Below are positions 51,904-60,888 of a stretch of 64,000 nt of DNA, in pieces. Below the pieces are notes generated by a model. It was given only the letters and a program-made list of their open reading frames with translations, did no database searches and was not told the origin of the DNA. Position 1 is the stretch's first letter. Each line of letters starts with the position of its first letter. The stretch is from an uncultured Marivita sp. (GTDB taxonomy: Bacteria > Pseudomonadota > Alphaproteobacteria > Rhodobacterales > Rhodobacteraceae): positions 124,001 to 188,000 of the forward strand of contig NZ_CANKYW010000003.1 of NCBI RefSeq assembly GCF_947488135.1, written 5' to 3'. A program made the translations under genes and the position numbers.

Positions 51904-53091
51904 TCAGTCAAGCGTTTCCAATGCGAGAGCGATCCCCTGGCCACCACCGATGCAAAGCGTGACCAGACCGCGCTTGATACCGTCGCGCTTCATGGCGTGA
52001 ATGAGGCGGGTTGTCAGGATCGCGCCCGTCGCCCCGATCGGATGGCCATGAGCGATGGCGCCGCCTTCCACGTTTACCACATCCTCCGACAGACCCAGTT
52101 CGCGCGTTACGGCGATGGCGATGGCGGCAAAGGCCTCGTTGATTTCCACCCGCTCCAGATCGGCGACGCTCCAGCCCGCGCGCTCCAGCGCCTGATGCAC
52201 TGCCGGAACCGGGCCGAGGCCGAACATGCCGGGCTCGACCGCCCCGACGCCATAGGACACGAGGCGAACCAGCGGCTCGGCCCCATGCGTCTCGGCCCAG
52301 GCACGGTCGGCCACCAACATCGCCGCACCGGCGCTGTTCAGGCCCGGCGCATTGCCTGCGGTGATGGTGCCGTCTTTGCGGAAGGCGGGGCGCAGCTTGG
52401 CAAGGGACTCCGCCGTGGTGTCGGGGCGGTTGTGTTCGTCCTTGACGAATTCCGTGGTGCCCTTGCGGGACTTGATCTCGAACGGAGCGATCTCGGTCTC
52501 GAACAGGCCCGCCGCTTGCGCCTTCGCAAAGCGTTCCTGCGAGCGGAGCGCCCAGCGATCCTGATCCTCGCGGGTGATGTGGAATTTCTCTACCAGATCC
52601 TCGGTATGCCAACCGGAATGCTGGCCCGAAAATGCGTCGTTGAGCCCGTCGCGCAGCATGCTGTCCTGGATTTCGGCACTGCCCATGCGGTAGCCCCAGC
52701 GCCCACTGCCCAGCAGGTACGGGGCCTGGTCCATGTTCTCCATGCCGCCTGCCACAGCGCTGGCAATGTTGCCCAGCCAGACCTCTTGCGCGGCCGACGC
52801 GATGGCTTGCGCCCCCGACCCGCACACCCGGTTGACGGTCATCGCGGGTACCTCGACCGACAGACCCGCTCCGATTGCCGCCTGCCGGGCGGGGTTCATC
52901 CCGGCACCGGCCTGCACGACCTGGCCCATCACGACGCCCTCGATGTCGGCATCTGCGACACCCGCGCGATCCAGACTGGCCTTGATGGCCGCCGCGCCAA
53001 GATCGGTTGCCGGGCTGTCCTTGAGAGTGCCGCCATAGGTTCCGATGGCGGTGCGCACCGGGGCGCAGAGAACGACGTCTGATTTTTTCAT
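51904..53091 (-). CDS. Acetyl-CoA C-acyltransferase (thiolase)
   Basis: 395-residue thiolase. The acylated cysteine is in NRVCGSGAQAIASA, the His in GHPIGATGA and the second Cys in TLCIGGGQG. It can condense two acetyl-CoA to acetoacetyl-CoA for PHB synthesis, or work in the reverse direction. In this operon with phaC the biosynthetic direction is likely. No acetoacetyl-CoA reductase gene (phaB) lies in the island, so it must be elsewhere or the FabI-like enzyme next door contributes differently. Confidence 0.93.
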   Translation of the reverse strand: MKKSDVVLCAPVRTAIGTYGGTLKDSPATDLGAAAIKASLDRAGVADADIEGVVMGQVVQAGAGMNPARQAAIGAGLSVEVPAMTVNRVCGSGAQAIASAAQEVWLGNIASAVAGGMENMDQAPYLLGSGRWGYRMGSAEIQDSMLRDGLNDAFSGQHSGWHTEDLVEKFHITREDQDRWALRSQERFAKAQAAGLFETEIAPFEIKSRKGTTEFVKDEHNRPDTTAESLAKLRPAFRKDGTITAGNAPGLNSAGAAMLVADRAWAETHGAEPLVRLVSYGVGAVEPGMFGLGPVPAVHQALERAGWSVADLERVEINEAFAAIAIAVTRELGLSEDVVNVEGGAIAHGHPIGATGAILTTRLIHAMKRDGIKRGLVTLCIGGGQGIALALETLD

Positions 53092-53125
53092 GGGGGGTGG
53101 TCCTTTCAGGTCTTGAATGTCTGTC

Positions 53126-53896
53126 TCACGCGATCACGTGATAGCCGCCGTCGACATGGGTGATTTCGCCTGTCACCTTGGCCGAGAGATCACTGAAGAG
53201 GGCGGTGGCCGCATGTCCGATGTCGTCGAGCGTCACGAGGCTGCGTTCCGGCGCCCGTCTGCGGGCGTCGTCGATCAGTGCATCGAAATGCGCGATGCCC
53301 GACCCTGCGCGCGTCTGAACCGGACCGGGAGAGAGGGCGTTCACCCGGATCTGTTGCGGGCCAAGTTCGGCGGCGAGGTAGCGGACCGTGCCCTCGAGCG
53401 CGGATTTGACCGGACCCATGATGTTGTAATTGTCCACGACCTTTTCCGCGCCGTAGTAGCTCATCGTCAGGATGCTGCCGCCGTTCTGCATCAAGGGCAC
53501 GGCGGCCCGGGTCAGGCGAATGAGCGAATGAACCGAGATGTCCATGGCCCGCGCAAAGCCTTCTTTCGAGCATTGGCTGACAGGGCCATGGAGGTCGTCC
53601 TTCGGGCAGAAAGCGATTGAATGGAGCAGGAAATCCAGTTGGCCCCATTCGGCTTGAATGGCATCGAAGACGGCGGTCATTTCTCCGTCCTGCTCCACAT
53701 CCAGTGGCAGAAAGATCGATGCCTCCAAACCTTCGGCGACGGGCGCGACATAGGGTTTCGATGTCGTGTTGGCGTAGGTGACGGCAAGCTCGGCACCGGC
53801 GGCGCGGAGAACCCGCGCGCAGCCCGCCGCGATGGAATGCTCGTTGGCGATCCCCACGACCAGGCCGCGTTTGCCCTTCAGAAGTGTCCCCGACAT
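53126..53896 (-). CDS. fabI: Enoyl-ACP reductase (FabI family)
   Basis: 256-residue FabI-type reductase of the SDR superfamily that reduces enoyl-ACP with NADH. The cofactor motif is the FabI form GIANEHSIAAG, and the active site is SYYGAEKVVDNYNIMGPVKSALE (Tyr and Lys). Length is usual. It starts 6 bases after phaC, so it belongs to the same mRNA. A FabI in a PHA/fermentation operon may be a second copy that uses reducing power under oxygen limitation, whereas the housekeeping copy would be elsewhere. Confidence 0.92.
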   Translation of the reverse strand: MSGTLLKGKRGLVVGIANEHSIAAGCARVLRAAGAELAVTYANTTSKPYVAPVAEGLEASIFLPLDVEQDGEMTAVFDAIQAEWGQLDFLLHSIAFCPKDDLHGPVSQCSKEGFARAMDISVHSLIRLTRAAVPLMQNGGSILTMSYYGAEKVVDNYNIMGPVKSALEGTVRYLAAELGPQQIRVNALSPGPVQTRAGSGIAHFDALIDDARRRAPERSLVTLDDIGHAATALFSDLSAKVTGEITHVDGGYHVIA

Positions 53897-53902
53897 CTGC
53901 CG

Positions 53903-55747
53903 TCACTCTTGAAAAACGTAAGTGCCGGGCGCATCGCAGAGCGGCGGATAGCCGGTGTCCTTCGACCCCAGCGGCGGAGGCGGTACCGGATCGCCCGAGC
54001 GCGCGGCCAGCCAATCGGTCAAGGCGGGCCACCAGGACCCGTCTGTGACAGGCGTTTCCGCCATCCACCGATCCGGGCTGATATAGGGCGCATCTTCGGC
54101 GCGCGTCGCGATGCGGTAATGGCGATGCGGGTGGCCGGGTTCCGAAACGATGCCCGCATTATGCCCTCCGCTGGTCAGAACGAAGGTCACATCGGTGTCC
54201 GAGAGCAGATGGAACTTGTAGACCGAATGCCAAGGCGCAACATGGTCGCGTACTGTTCCGACACAGAACACCGGCGCGCGGATATCCGAGACGGTCACAG
54301 GCGCATCGCCGACCGTGTAGCGCCCTTCGGCAAGATCATTGTCGAGATAGAGTTTGCGCAGGTATTCAGAGTGCATTCGATAGGGCATGCGCGTGGCGTC
54401 TGCGTTCCACGCCATGAGGTCGATCATTGGCGTGCGTTCGCCCATCAAGTAATCGTGGATCATATATGACCAGATGAGGTCGTTCGACCGCAAAAGCTGA
54501 AACGTTCCGGCCATTTGGGTCGTGTCCAGATACCCCTGGTTCCACATCATGTCCTCGAGAAAGGTGAGCTGGCTGTCATTGATGAAGAGCTGCAACTCGC
54601 CCGCTTCCGTGAAGTCCGTCTGCGCGGCGAGAAGCGTCAGGGTCTTTAGACGCGCATCACCGTCGCGTGCCATGGCCGAAGCCGCGATGGACAGCAGCGT
54701 GCCGCCAAGGCAGTAGCCGATGCCGTGCATCTTGTCGCTCGCGGCGATGGTCTGCGCGGCGTCGAGCGCCGCCATCACCCCCTGAGACAGGTAATCGTCC
54801 ATGCCGAGATCGCGGTCCTCGGCATCGGGGTTTCTCCAGGAAACCATGAAGACGGTGAAGCCCTGATCGGTCAGGAAACGGACAAGCGAATTCTCCTCGC
54901 TCAGATCGAGAATGTAATATTTCATGATCCAGGCGGGCACGATCAGGATCGGCTCGGGCCGGACCGTGTCGGTCGTCGGCGCATATTGGATCAACTCGAT
55001 CAGATGGTTGCGATAGACGACTTGTCCGGGGGAGGTGGCAAGGTTGCGCCCGACCTCGAACGCCTCGGCCCCTACGGGCTTTGCACCGTTGGTTGCGCGA
55101 AGGGCATCTTCCATGAAGTTCTGCCAACCGCGCACCAGATTCCATCCGCCTTCGCGCAGCGTCTTGTGCAGGACTTCCGGGTTGGTCGCGATGGAATTGG
55201 CCGGTGAAAACACGTCGAGCATCTGGCGCGCGGCGAATTCGACGACGTTTTCATGCTGTTTGGTCATTCCGTCGACCCCGGTCGTGGCATTGTGCCACCA
55301 CTGCTGGTTTAGCAGAAAGCTCTGATGGATCACGTTCCAGGGCCATGTCTGCCACGCCTCGCCGCGAAAGCGTTTGTCCTGAGGCAAGGGGTCGATGCAG
55401 GTCTGCGGGGTCTCCGGATGAGCGGCGCAAAAGGCGGCGTATCTGGCCAGTTTGCCGGTCTTCTTCGCGGCCTTCTCGACCAGTTGCAGCTGCTTGCCCG
55501 GTGCTGTTGCGAGATGCAACGCCCAATCGGTGTAGGCCGCAGCCAACGCGATCGGCGAAAGACCCGCCGTGAACTTCGCAACCGCGGCTTTCAGCCCCTT
55601 GTCCAACGCCTCTTCCATGCTGGTATGCGCGTGCGGCAGCCGACCGATGTCCGAAACGGGAAGCGCTGCAGGCGATACGTGCTGCGCGACCTCGGGCAAA
55701 GCTGTTGCGACAGCCGGTCCTTCCTCGTGTTTTGCTGGGCGTGCCAT
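53903..55747 (-). CDS. phaC: Class I poly(3-hydroxyalkanoate) synthase
   Basis: 614-residue PHA synthase that polymerises 3-hydroxyacyl-CoA on granules. The lipase-like box is GIGYCLGG with the catalytic Cys near residue 346. PWIMKYYILDL comes before it; the Asp and His of the triad lie in the conserved later blocks (DHVAPWHSVYK; TSGGHNAGIV). Class I length with a slightly long N-terminus. GAAGGA precedes the ATG. First gene of a seven-gene - strand run; a perfect FNR-type dyad 87 bases upstream is shared with the divergent HlyD operon. Confidence 0.95.
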   Translation of the reverse strand: MARPAKHEEGPAVATALPEVAQHVSPAALPVSDIGRLPHAHTSMEEALDKGLKAAVAKFTAGLSPIALAAAYTDWALHLATAPGKQLQLVEKAAKKTGKLARYAAFCAAHPETPQTCIDPLPQDKRFRGEAWQTWPWNVIHQSFLLNQQWWHNATTGVDGMTKQHENVVEFAARQMLDVFSPANSIATNPEVLHKTLREGGWNLVRGWQNFMEDALRATNGAKPVGAEAFEVGRNLATSPGQVVYRNHLIELIQYAPTTDTVRPEPILIVPAWIMKYYILDLSEENSLVRFLTDQGFTVFMVSWRNPDAEDRDLGMDDYLSQGVMAALDAAQTIAASDKMHGIGYCLGGTLLSIAASAMARDGDARLKTLTLLAAQTDFTEAGELQLFINDSQLTFLEDMMWNQGYLDTTQMAGTFQLLRSNDLIWSYMIHDYLMGERTPMIDLMAWNADATRMPYRMHSEYLRKLYLDNDLAEGRYTVGDAPVTVSDIRAPVFCVGTVRDHVAPWHSVYKFHLLSDTDVTFVLTSGGHNAGIVSEPGHPHRHYRIATRAEDAPYISPDRWMAETPVTDGSWWPALTDWLAARSGDPVPPPPLGSKDTGYPPLCDAPGTYVFQE

Positions 55748-55827
55748 GGGAATGTCCTTCTCTCGTTATTGAACCACGAGGTAAGTCCGCGTTCAGTCAA
55801 TTGCTACCGCAGCGTCGCGTGCGGCGA

Positions 55828-55841
55828 TTGACATTCGTCAA
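55828..55841. promoter_or_regulatory. FNR/FnrL-type box shared by the phaC and hlyD-rbbA operons
   Basis: TTGAC-ATTC-GTCAA is a perfect dyad in the 194-base gap between the divergent phaC (55747) and HlyD (55942) starts. For phaC, TAGCAA on the - strand (55806-55801) gives a start near 55794 and a box centre about 41 bases upstream. On the + strand a start near 55876 would have the same spacing, with a weak -10. Confidence 0.75.
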
Positions 55842-55941
55842 TCTCCGGATCGGTGCGGATGGCACATGAAAGCCAAGCGAAAAGGCGCTCGGCTGATCGG
55901 TCGCCTGATGTCGAGGGCGCAAGAATGATGGGTAACGAACA

Positions 55942-56922
55942 ATGAAGCAGATTTGGCCGATCCTCGTGATCGCTGTGTTGGGTGCAGCAGGGGCGGGCGC
56001 CTATTGGTGGCAAAATGCCGTGGCCTCGGCGCTGCCCGATGGGATCAGCGCGTCCAACGGCCGGATCGAAGCCGAGCGGATCGAAATCGCCACCCGCCTT
56101 GCTGGGCGTATTGCCGAAGTGCTTGTGGACGAAGGCGATTGGGTTGAAGCCGGGGATCTGATCGCCCGGATGGACACGCTTGAACTCGACGCCCAGTTGC
56201 ACGCAGCTCAGGCCGCGGTGCGCCAGGCGGAGCAGCAGGAGCTTCAGGCAGAGGCCCTGTTGCGCCAGCGCCGGTCCGAGCTTGTGACTGCGCAGGCCGA
56301 ATTCGACCGGGTGGCCAAATTGTCCGATGACGGGTTCTTCAGTGAGGCGCAGGCGGATGCGCAACGCACCGTTCTGGAGACAGCACAGGCGGCGGTTGCG
56401 GCGGCGGAAGCGGGCATTTCCCTCGCCGAAGCGACGATTGCGGCCGCCGAGGCATCGGTCGAAAGACTCCAATCCTTGATCGACGACGCCAGCCTGACCG
56501 CGCCGCGGGCCGGACGTGTGCAATACGTCCTGGCGCAGGAAGGCGAGGTTCTGGGGGCAGGCGGGCGCGTGGTGACGCTCACCGACCTGTCGGACATGTA
56601 TATGTCTATTTTCCTGTCCACGGGGGACGCGGCAAGGCTGGCCATCGGTGACGAGGCCCGGATCATTCTGGATGCTATCCCCGACTATGTGATCCCGGCC
56701 ACCGTGACGTTTGTTGCGAGCACGGCGCAATTCACGCCGCGCTCTGTCGAGACGGCGGATGAGCGCACGCAACTGATGTTCCGGGTCAACCTGACGATCG
56801 CCCCGGAGATTTTGGCGGAATATCAGGACCGCGCACGCGCAGGCGTTCCCGGGATGGGCTATGTCCGTGTAGATCAAAGCATCGAGTGGCCCGACGATCT
56901 TGCCGTCAACCTGCCGCAATGA
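55942..56922 (+). CDS. HlyD family periplasmic adaptor (YhiI/YbhG-like)
   Basis: 326-residue membrane-fusion protein. One N-terminal membrane anchor (about 4-22), the split lipoyl domain (RIEIATRLAGRIAEVLVDEGDWVEAGDLIARMD and SLTAPRAGRVQYVLAQEGEVLGAGG in outline) around an Ala/Glu-rich coiled coil (about 70-180), then a barrel. It pairs with the ABC genes that follow; its stop overlaps the next start as ATGA. Together they form an adaptor-ABC export system that needs an outer-membrane channel. Confidence 0.92.
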   Translation: MKQIWPILVIAVLGAAGAGAYWWQNAVASALPDGISASNGRIEAERIEIATRLAGRIAEVLVDEGDWVEAGDLIARMDTLELDAQLHAAQAAVRQAEQQELQAEALLRQRRSELVTAQAEFDRVAKLSDDGFFSEAQADAQRTVLETAQAAVAAAEAGISLAEATIAAAEASVERLQSLIDDASLTAPRAGRVQYVLAQEGEVLGAGGRVVTLTDLSDMYMSIFLSTGDAARLAIGDEARIILDAIPDYVIPATVTFVASTAQFTPRSVETADERTQLMFRVNLTIAPEILAEYQDRARAGVPGMGYVRVDQSIEWPDDLAVNLPQ

Positions 56923-59651
56923 CATCTTCTGTCGTTTCCTTATCCGGCGTCACTCATCGCTACGGCGAGATCGCGGCGCTGGAAAACGTTAGCCTCGATG
57001 TGCCCGCCGGCTGCATGGCCGGTCTGATCGGGCCGGACGGCGTAGGCAAATCGACATTGCTGGCGCTCTCGGCCGGGGTTCGGCGGTTTCAGACCGGGGA
57101 TCTGCAGGTCTTGGGCGGCGACATCCGTTCGCCGCACCATCGCAAGGCCTGCACGCACCGCATCGCCTACATGCCGCAGGGGCTGGGGCGAAACCTCTAT
57201 CCGACGCTGACGGTCGCCGAGAACCTCGATTTCTTCGGCAGGCTCTTTGCGCAGCCCGCCGCTGAACGCCGGGCCCGCATCGCGGATCTGTTGCAGGCGA
57301 CGGGCCTTGACCCATTTCCCGACCGTCCGGCGGGCAAGCTTTCCGGGGGCATGAAGCAGAAACTGTCGCTCTGCTCTGCGCTGATTCACGACCCCGATCT
57401 TCTGATCCTCGACGAGCCGACGACGGGGGTTGACCCTCTGTCGCGGCAGCAGTTCTGGGACCTGATCGACCGCATCCGTGAAGGCCGTCCCGACATGAGC
57501 GTGATCGTCGCGACCGCCTATATGGAAGAGGCCGAGCGGTTCGATTGGCTGGCGGCCATGTCGGATGGGCAGGTGATCGCGACCGGATCGCCGGCCGAGT
57601 TGCGCGAGCGGACCGGACAGGAGACCCTCGACGGGGCCTTCATCGCCATGCTGCCCGAAGCCGCCCGGGCCGGTCACGAAGAGGTGCGCGTTCCCCCCTT
57701 CGCGCCCACCAGCGACGGCCCGGCGGTCGAAGCAAAGGCGCTGACGCGGAAGTTCGGCGATTTCACCGCCGTCGACAACGTCGATTTCAAGATCGCGAAG
57801 GGTGAGATTTTCGGCTTTCTGGGCTCCAATGGCTGCGGCAAGACGACGACGATGAAGATGTTGACTGGCCTGCTGCCCGCGAGCAGCGGCGAGGCGCTTT
57901 TGTTCGGTGAGCCCTTGGACGCAGGCGATATGGCGACCCGCCAGCGCGTTGGGTACATGTCGCAGTCCTTCTCGCTCTATAGCGAGTTGACCGTGCGCCA
58001 GAACCTTGACCTGCATGCAGATTTGTATCGATTGCCCAAGGAAACGCGGGCAGGTCGGGTGGCGGAGATGCTGGAGACGTTCGAACTGGTCGAGGAGGCG
58101 GATGAGCGGCCGGAGTCTTTGCCGCTGGGGCTGCGGCAGCGCCTGCAATTGGCCGTCGCGGTGATCCACAGCCCCGAGGTGCTGATCTTGGATGAACCGA
58201 CATCGGGGGTCGATCCCGTTGCGCGCGATGCCTTCTGGCGGCTTCTGGTCGGGCTGTCTCGTGAACAGGGCGTCACGATCTTTGTTTCGACCCATTTCAT
58301 GAACGAGGCCGAACGCTGCGACCGGATTTCGCTGATGCATGCGGGGCGTGTTTTGGCGATCGGCAAGCCGGACGAGATCGTTGCCGCAAAAGGCGCGACC
58401 AGCCTGAACGACGCCTTCATCAGCTACCTTCGTGAGGCGGATGCGGACGGGGACGCACCGCTCGGGGAGACGGCGCAACCTGTCGGGGCCGTTCCCGCGC
58501 ACCGGGCCGACAGCCGTGACCGCCTGTTCGACCCCGCCCGAATGTGGGCCTTCGCCCGGCGCGAGACGACGGAAATCCTGCGCGACCCGCTGCGGCTCGC
58601 TTTTGCCTTGCTCGGGCCGGTGATCCTGATGTTGACCTTCGGCTACGGCATCTCATTTGATGTGGAAGACCTGCCATATGCCGTGGCCGATCAGGACCAA
58701 ACAGCCGAAAGTCGAGAGCTTTTGCGGGCCTTTTCAGGATCGCGGTTTTTCGAAGAGCAATCCCCCGCCGCCGACACCGAGGATCTGGACGCCCGCCTTC
58801 GTGCGGGCGAGATCGCCATCGCCATCGAGATCCCGTCGGGTTTCGGGCGCGCGTTGCTGAAAGGTGAGACCCCGGAGGTCCGCGTCGCGCTCGACGCCGC
58901 CATGCCCTTCCGCGCCGAAACCGCGCGGGGTTATCTACAGGGATTGGCCTTGTCCTACATGGAAAGCCAAGTCGAGCAGACCTACGGCGAGGTCGTCGAT
59001 ACCTCCGGTGCCGGGATCGAAACGCGCTACCGCTACAACCAATCCTTTCAAAGCGTGAACGCCATGGTGCCCTCGGTCATCATGATGATGTTGGTGCTGA
59101 TCCCGTCGATGATGGCCGCGATGGGGGTGGTGCGAGAAAAGGAAACCGGGGCGATTGCCAATTTCCGTTCCACCCCGGTGACGCGGGGCGAGTTTCTGCT
59201 GGGTAAGCAACTTCCCTATGTCGTCATTGCGCTCATCAGCTTCGTGACGCTTCTGGCGATGTCTTATCTGGTGTTCGACGTTCCGATCAAAGGCTCTGTC
59301 GCGGCGTTGTTCCTCGGCACGTTCATCTACATTCTTGCGACGACAGGCTTCGGTGTCCTCGTCTCCACCTTCACCAAGACACAGGTCGCCGCGACCTTCG
59401 CGACCGCCGTCATCGCCATCATCCCGGCGGTCAACTTCTCGGGGTTGCTCGTTCCGGTCTCGTCGCTGTCCGGCGGCGCACGCCTGTTTGGCCTTGGCTT
59501 CCCGGCGGCGTGGTACCAGCAGATCAGCATCGGCACCTTTACCAAAGGGCTGGGCTTTGCCGAGCTTTGGGTGAACCACGTCGCCCTGGCCGTCTTCGCG
59601 GTCCTGTTTGTGGCGGCGTCCATCCTGCTGCTCAAGAAACAAGAGGCGTAA
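56919..59651 (+). CDS. rbbA: ABC transporter with two ATPase domains and ABC-2 permease (RbbA-like)
   Basis: 910 residues in the RbbA/YhiH order: ATPase 1 (Walker A GPDGVGKST at 38-46, signature LSGGMKQKLS, Walker B LLILDEPTTGVD), ATPase 2 (Walker A GSNGCGKTT at 302-310, non-canonical signature LPLGLRQRL, VLILDEPTSGVD), and a C-terminal ABC-2 membrane domain with six segments (NAMVPSVIMMMLVLIPSMMA; GAIANFRSTPVTRGEFLLGK). ATPase 1 has TAYMEEAE where a His is usual, as in RbbA itself; ATPase 2 keeps STHFMNEAE. E. coli RbbA is reported to associate with ribosomes; here the operon context favours export. Coupled to the HlyD gene by ATGA. Confidence 0.92.
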   Translation: MTSSVVSLSGVTHRYGEIAALENVSLDVPAGCMAGLIGPDGVGKSTLLALSAGVRRFQTGDLQVLGGDIRSPHHRKACTHRIAYMPQGLGRNLYPTLTVAENLDFFGRLFAQPAAERRARIADLLQATGLDPFPDRPAGKLSGGMKQKLSLCSALIHDPDLLILDEPTTGVDPLSRQQFWDLIDRIREGRPDMSVIVATAYMEEAERFDWLAAMSDGQVIATGSPAELRERTGQETLDGAFIAMLPEAARAGHEEVRVPPFAPTSDGPAVEAKALTRKFGDFTAVDNVDFKIAKGEIFGFLGSNGCGKTTTMKMLTGLLPASSGEALLFGEPLDAGDMATRQRVGYMSQSFSLYSELTVRQNLDLHADLYRLPKETRAGRVAEMLETFELVEEADERPESLPLGLRQRLQLAVAVIHSPEVLILDEPTSGVDPVARDAFWRLLVGLSREQGVTIFVSTHFMNEAERCDRISLMHAGRVLAIGKPDEIVAAKGATSLNDAFISYLREADADGDAPLGETAQPVGAVPAHRADSRDRLFDPARMWAFARRETTEILRDPLRLAFALLGPVILMLTFGYGISFDVEDLPYAVADQDQTAESRELLRAFSGSRFFEEQSPAADTEDLDARLRAGEIAIAIEIPSGFGRALLKGETPEVRVALDAAMPFRAETARGYLQGLALSYMESQVEQTYGEVVDTSGAGIETRYRYNQSFQSVNAMVPSVIMMMLVLIPSMMAAMGVVREKETGAIANFRSTPVTRGEFLLGKQLPYVVIALISFVTLLAMSYLVFDVPIKGSVAALFLGTFIYILATTGFGVLVSTFTKTQVAATFATAVIAIIPAVNFSGLLVPVSSLSGGARLFGLGFPAAWYQQISIGTFTKGLGFAELWVNHVALAVFAVLFVAASILLLKKQEA

Positions 59652-59652
59652 G

Positions 59653-60780
59653 GTGACACGCTGGCTCTTCAATATCTGGCTGCTGGGGGTGAAGGAGTTG
59701 CGCAGCCTGCTGGCCGACCCGATCCTGCTCTTGCTGGTGGCCTATATGTTCAGTGTCGCGATCTATGCCGTGGCAACTGGCGCGCGGACTGAAGTGCGCA
59801 ACGCCGCCGTGGCTTATGTGGATCTCGATCAATCCGGTCTGACCGGGCGGATTGTCGAAGCCATCCTGCCGCCCGAGTTCGAAGCCCCACAAGGGATCGA
59901 TCTCTCAGAGCTGGAGCAGGTGATGGACAGCGGCGATTTCGTCTTTGTCCTGTCCTTTCCACCACGGTTCGAGGCCGATGTTATCGACGGAAATTACCCG
60001 TCCGTGCAGCTGAACGTCGATGCGACGGCGATGACGCAGGCGGGGAATGGCGCAATTTATCTTCAGGAAATCATCACCGCCGAAGTGACCCGTTTCATCA
60101 CCGGCGATGATACTGCCAGCAGCCTTCCGATCGATCTGGTGGTCACGGCGCATTTCAACCCGAACCTGCAATCCATCTGGTTCACATCTGTCATGCAGAT
60201 CATCAACAACGTCACCATTCTGGCCGTCCTGCTGACGGGCGCGGCCCTGATCCGCGAACGCGAGCACGGCACGATCGAGCATCTTCTGGTCATGCCTGTG
60301 AATGCCTCCGAGATCATGCTGGCGAAGATTTGGGCCAATGGCCTCGTGATCGTCATCGGTGCGGTCTTGTCGCTCTGGCTCGTGGTGCAGGGGGTCCTTC
60401 AGGTGCCGGTGGCCGGGTCCATCCCGCTCTTCGTGGCGGGAACGGTGCTCTATCTGGTTGCGGTCACGGGACTTGGCATTCTGCTGGCCACCTTCACGAC
60501 GTCGATGCCGCAATTCGGTCTGCTGGTCATCCCGGTTCTCGTGATCATGAATCTGTTGTCGGGCTCCACGACACCGATGGAGAGCATTCCGGTCTGGTTG
60601 CAGACCATCATGCAGGCCTCGCCCTCGACCCATTTTGTCGCCTTTGCACAAGCGATACTCTACCGCGGCGCGGGGTTGGAGACGGTTTGGACGGATATGG
60701 TGGTTATGGCGTCGCTGAGCGCTTTTTTCTTCGCAGTTTCGCTCCTGCGGTTCCGTCAGACGATGGCGACGAGCCAATAA
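59653..60780 (+). CDS. yhhJ: ABC-2 type permease (YhhJ-like)
   Basis: 375-residue membrane protein of the YhhJ/YbhS type: one N-terminal helix, a large periplasmic region (about 45-170), then five or six helices with EHGTIEHLLVMPVNASEIMLAKIW and LLSGSTTPMESIPVWLQTIMQASPSTHFV. It is the second permease of the HlyD-RbbA system. The start is GTG at 59653, one base after the RbbA stop codon's last base, with AAGAGGCG upstream. The HlyD-RbbA-YhhJ trio as in E. coli yhiI-rbbA-yhhJ. Confidence 0.9.
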   Translation: MTRWLFNIWLLGVKELRSLLADPILLLLVAYMFSVAIYAVATGARTEVRNAAVAYVDLDQSGLTGRIVEAILPPEFEAPQGIDLSELEQVMDSGDFVFVLSFPPRFEADVIDGNYPSVQLNVDATAMTQAGNGAIYLQEIITAEVTRFITGDDTASSLPIDLVVTAHFNPNLQSIWFTSVMQIINNVTILAVLLTGAALIREREHGTIEHLLVMPVNASEIMLAKIWANGLVIVIGAVLSLWLVVQGVLQVPVAGSIPLFVAGTVLYLVAVTGLGILLATFTTSMPQFGLLVIPVLVIMNLLSGSTTPMESIPVWLQTIMQASPSTHFVAFAQAILYRGAGLETVWTDMVVMASLSAFFFAVSLLRFRQTMATSQ

Positions 60781-60802
60781 CCTTCCCGATATGTCCTTCG
60801 GA

Positions 60803-60816
60803 TTGATGATCGTCAA
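60803..60816. promoter_or_regulatory. FNR/FnrL-type box of the glutamate decarboxylase unit
   Basis: TTGAT-GATC-GTCAA is centred 79 bases before the ATG at 60889, in the 108-base gap behind the YhhJ gene. A second dyad, CTGATGATCAG, lies at 60864-60874 just before the gene. I cannot identify a clear -10. Confidence 0.68.
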
Positions 60817-60888
60817 ACCCGCACGCGCGGGGTGCGGCAGGTCTGGTCCAAGTGCCGACCAAACTGATGATCAGAAAAGGACACGCCC

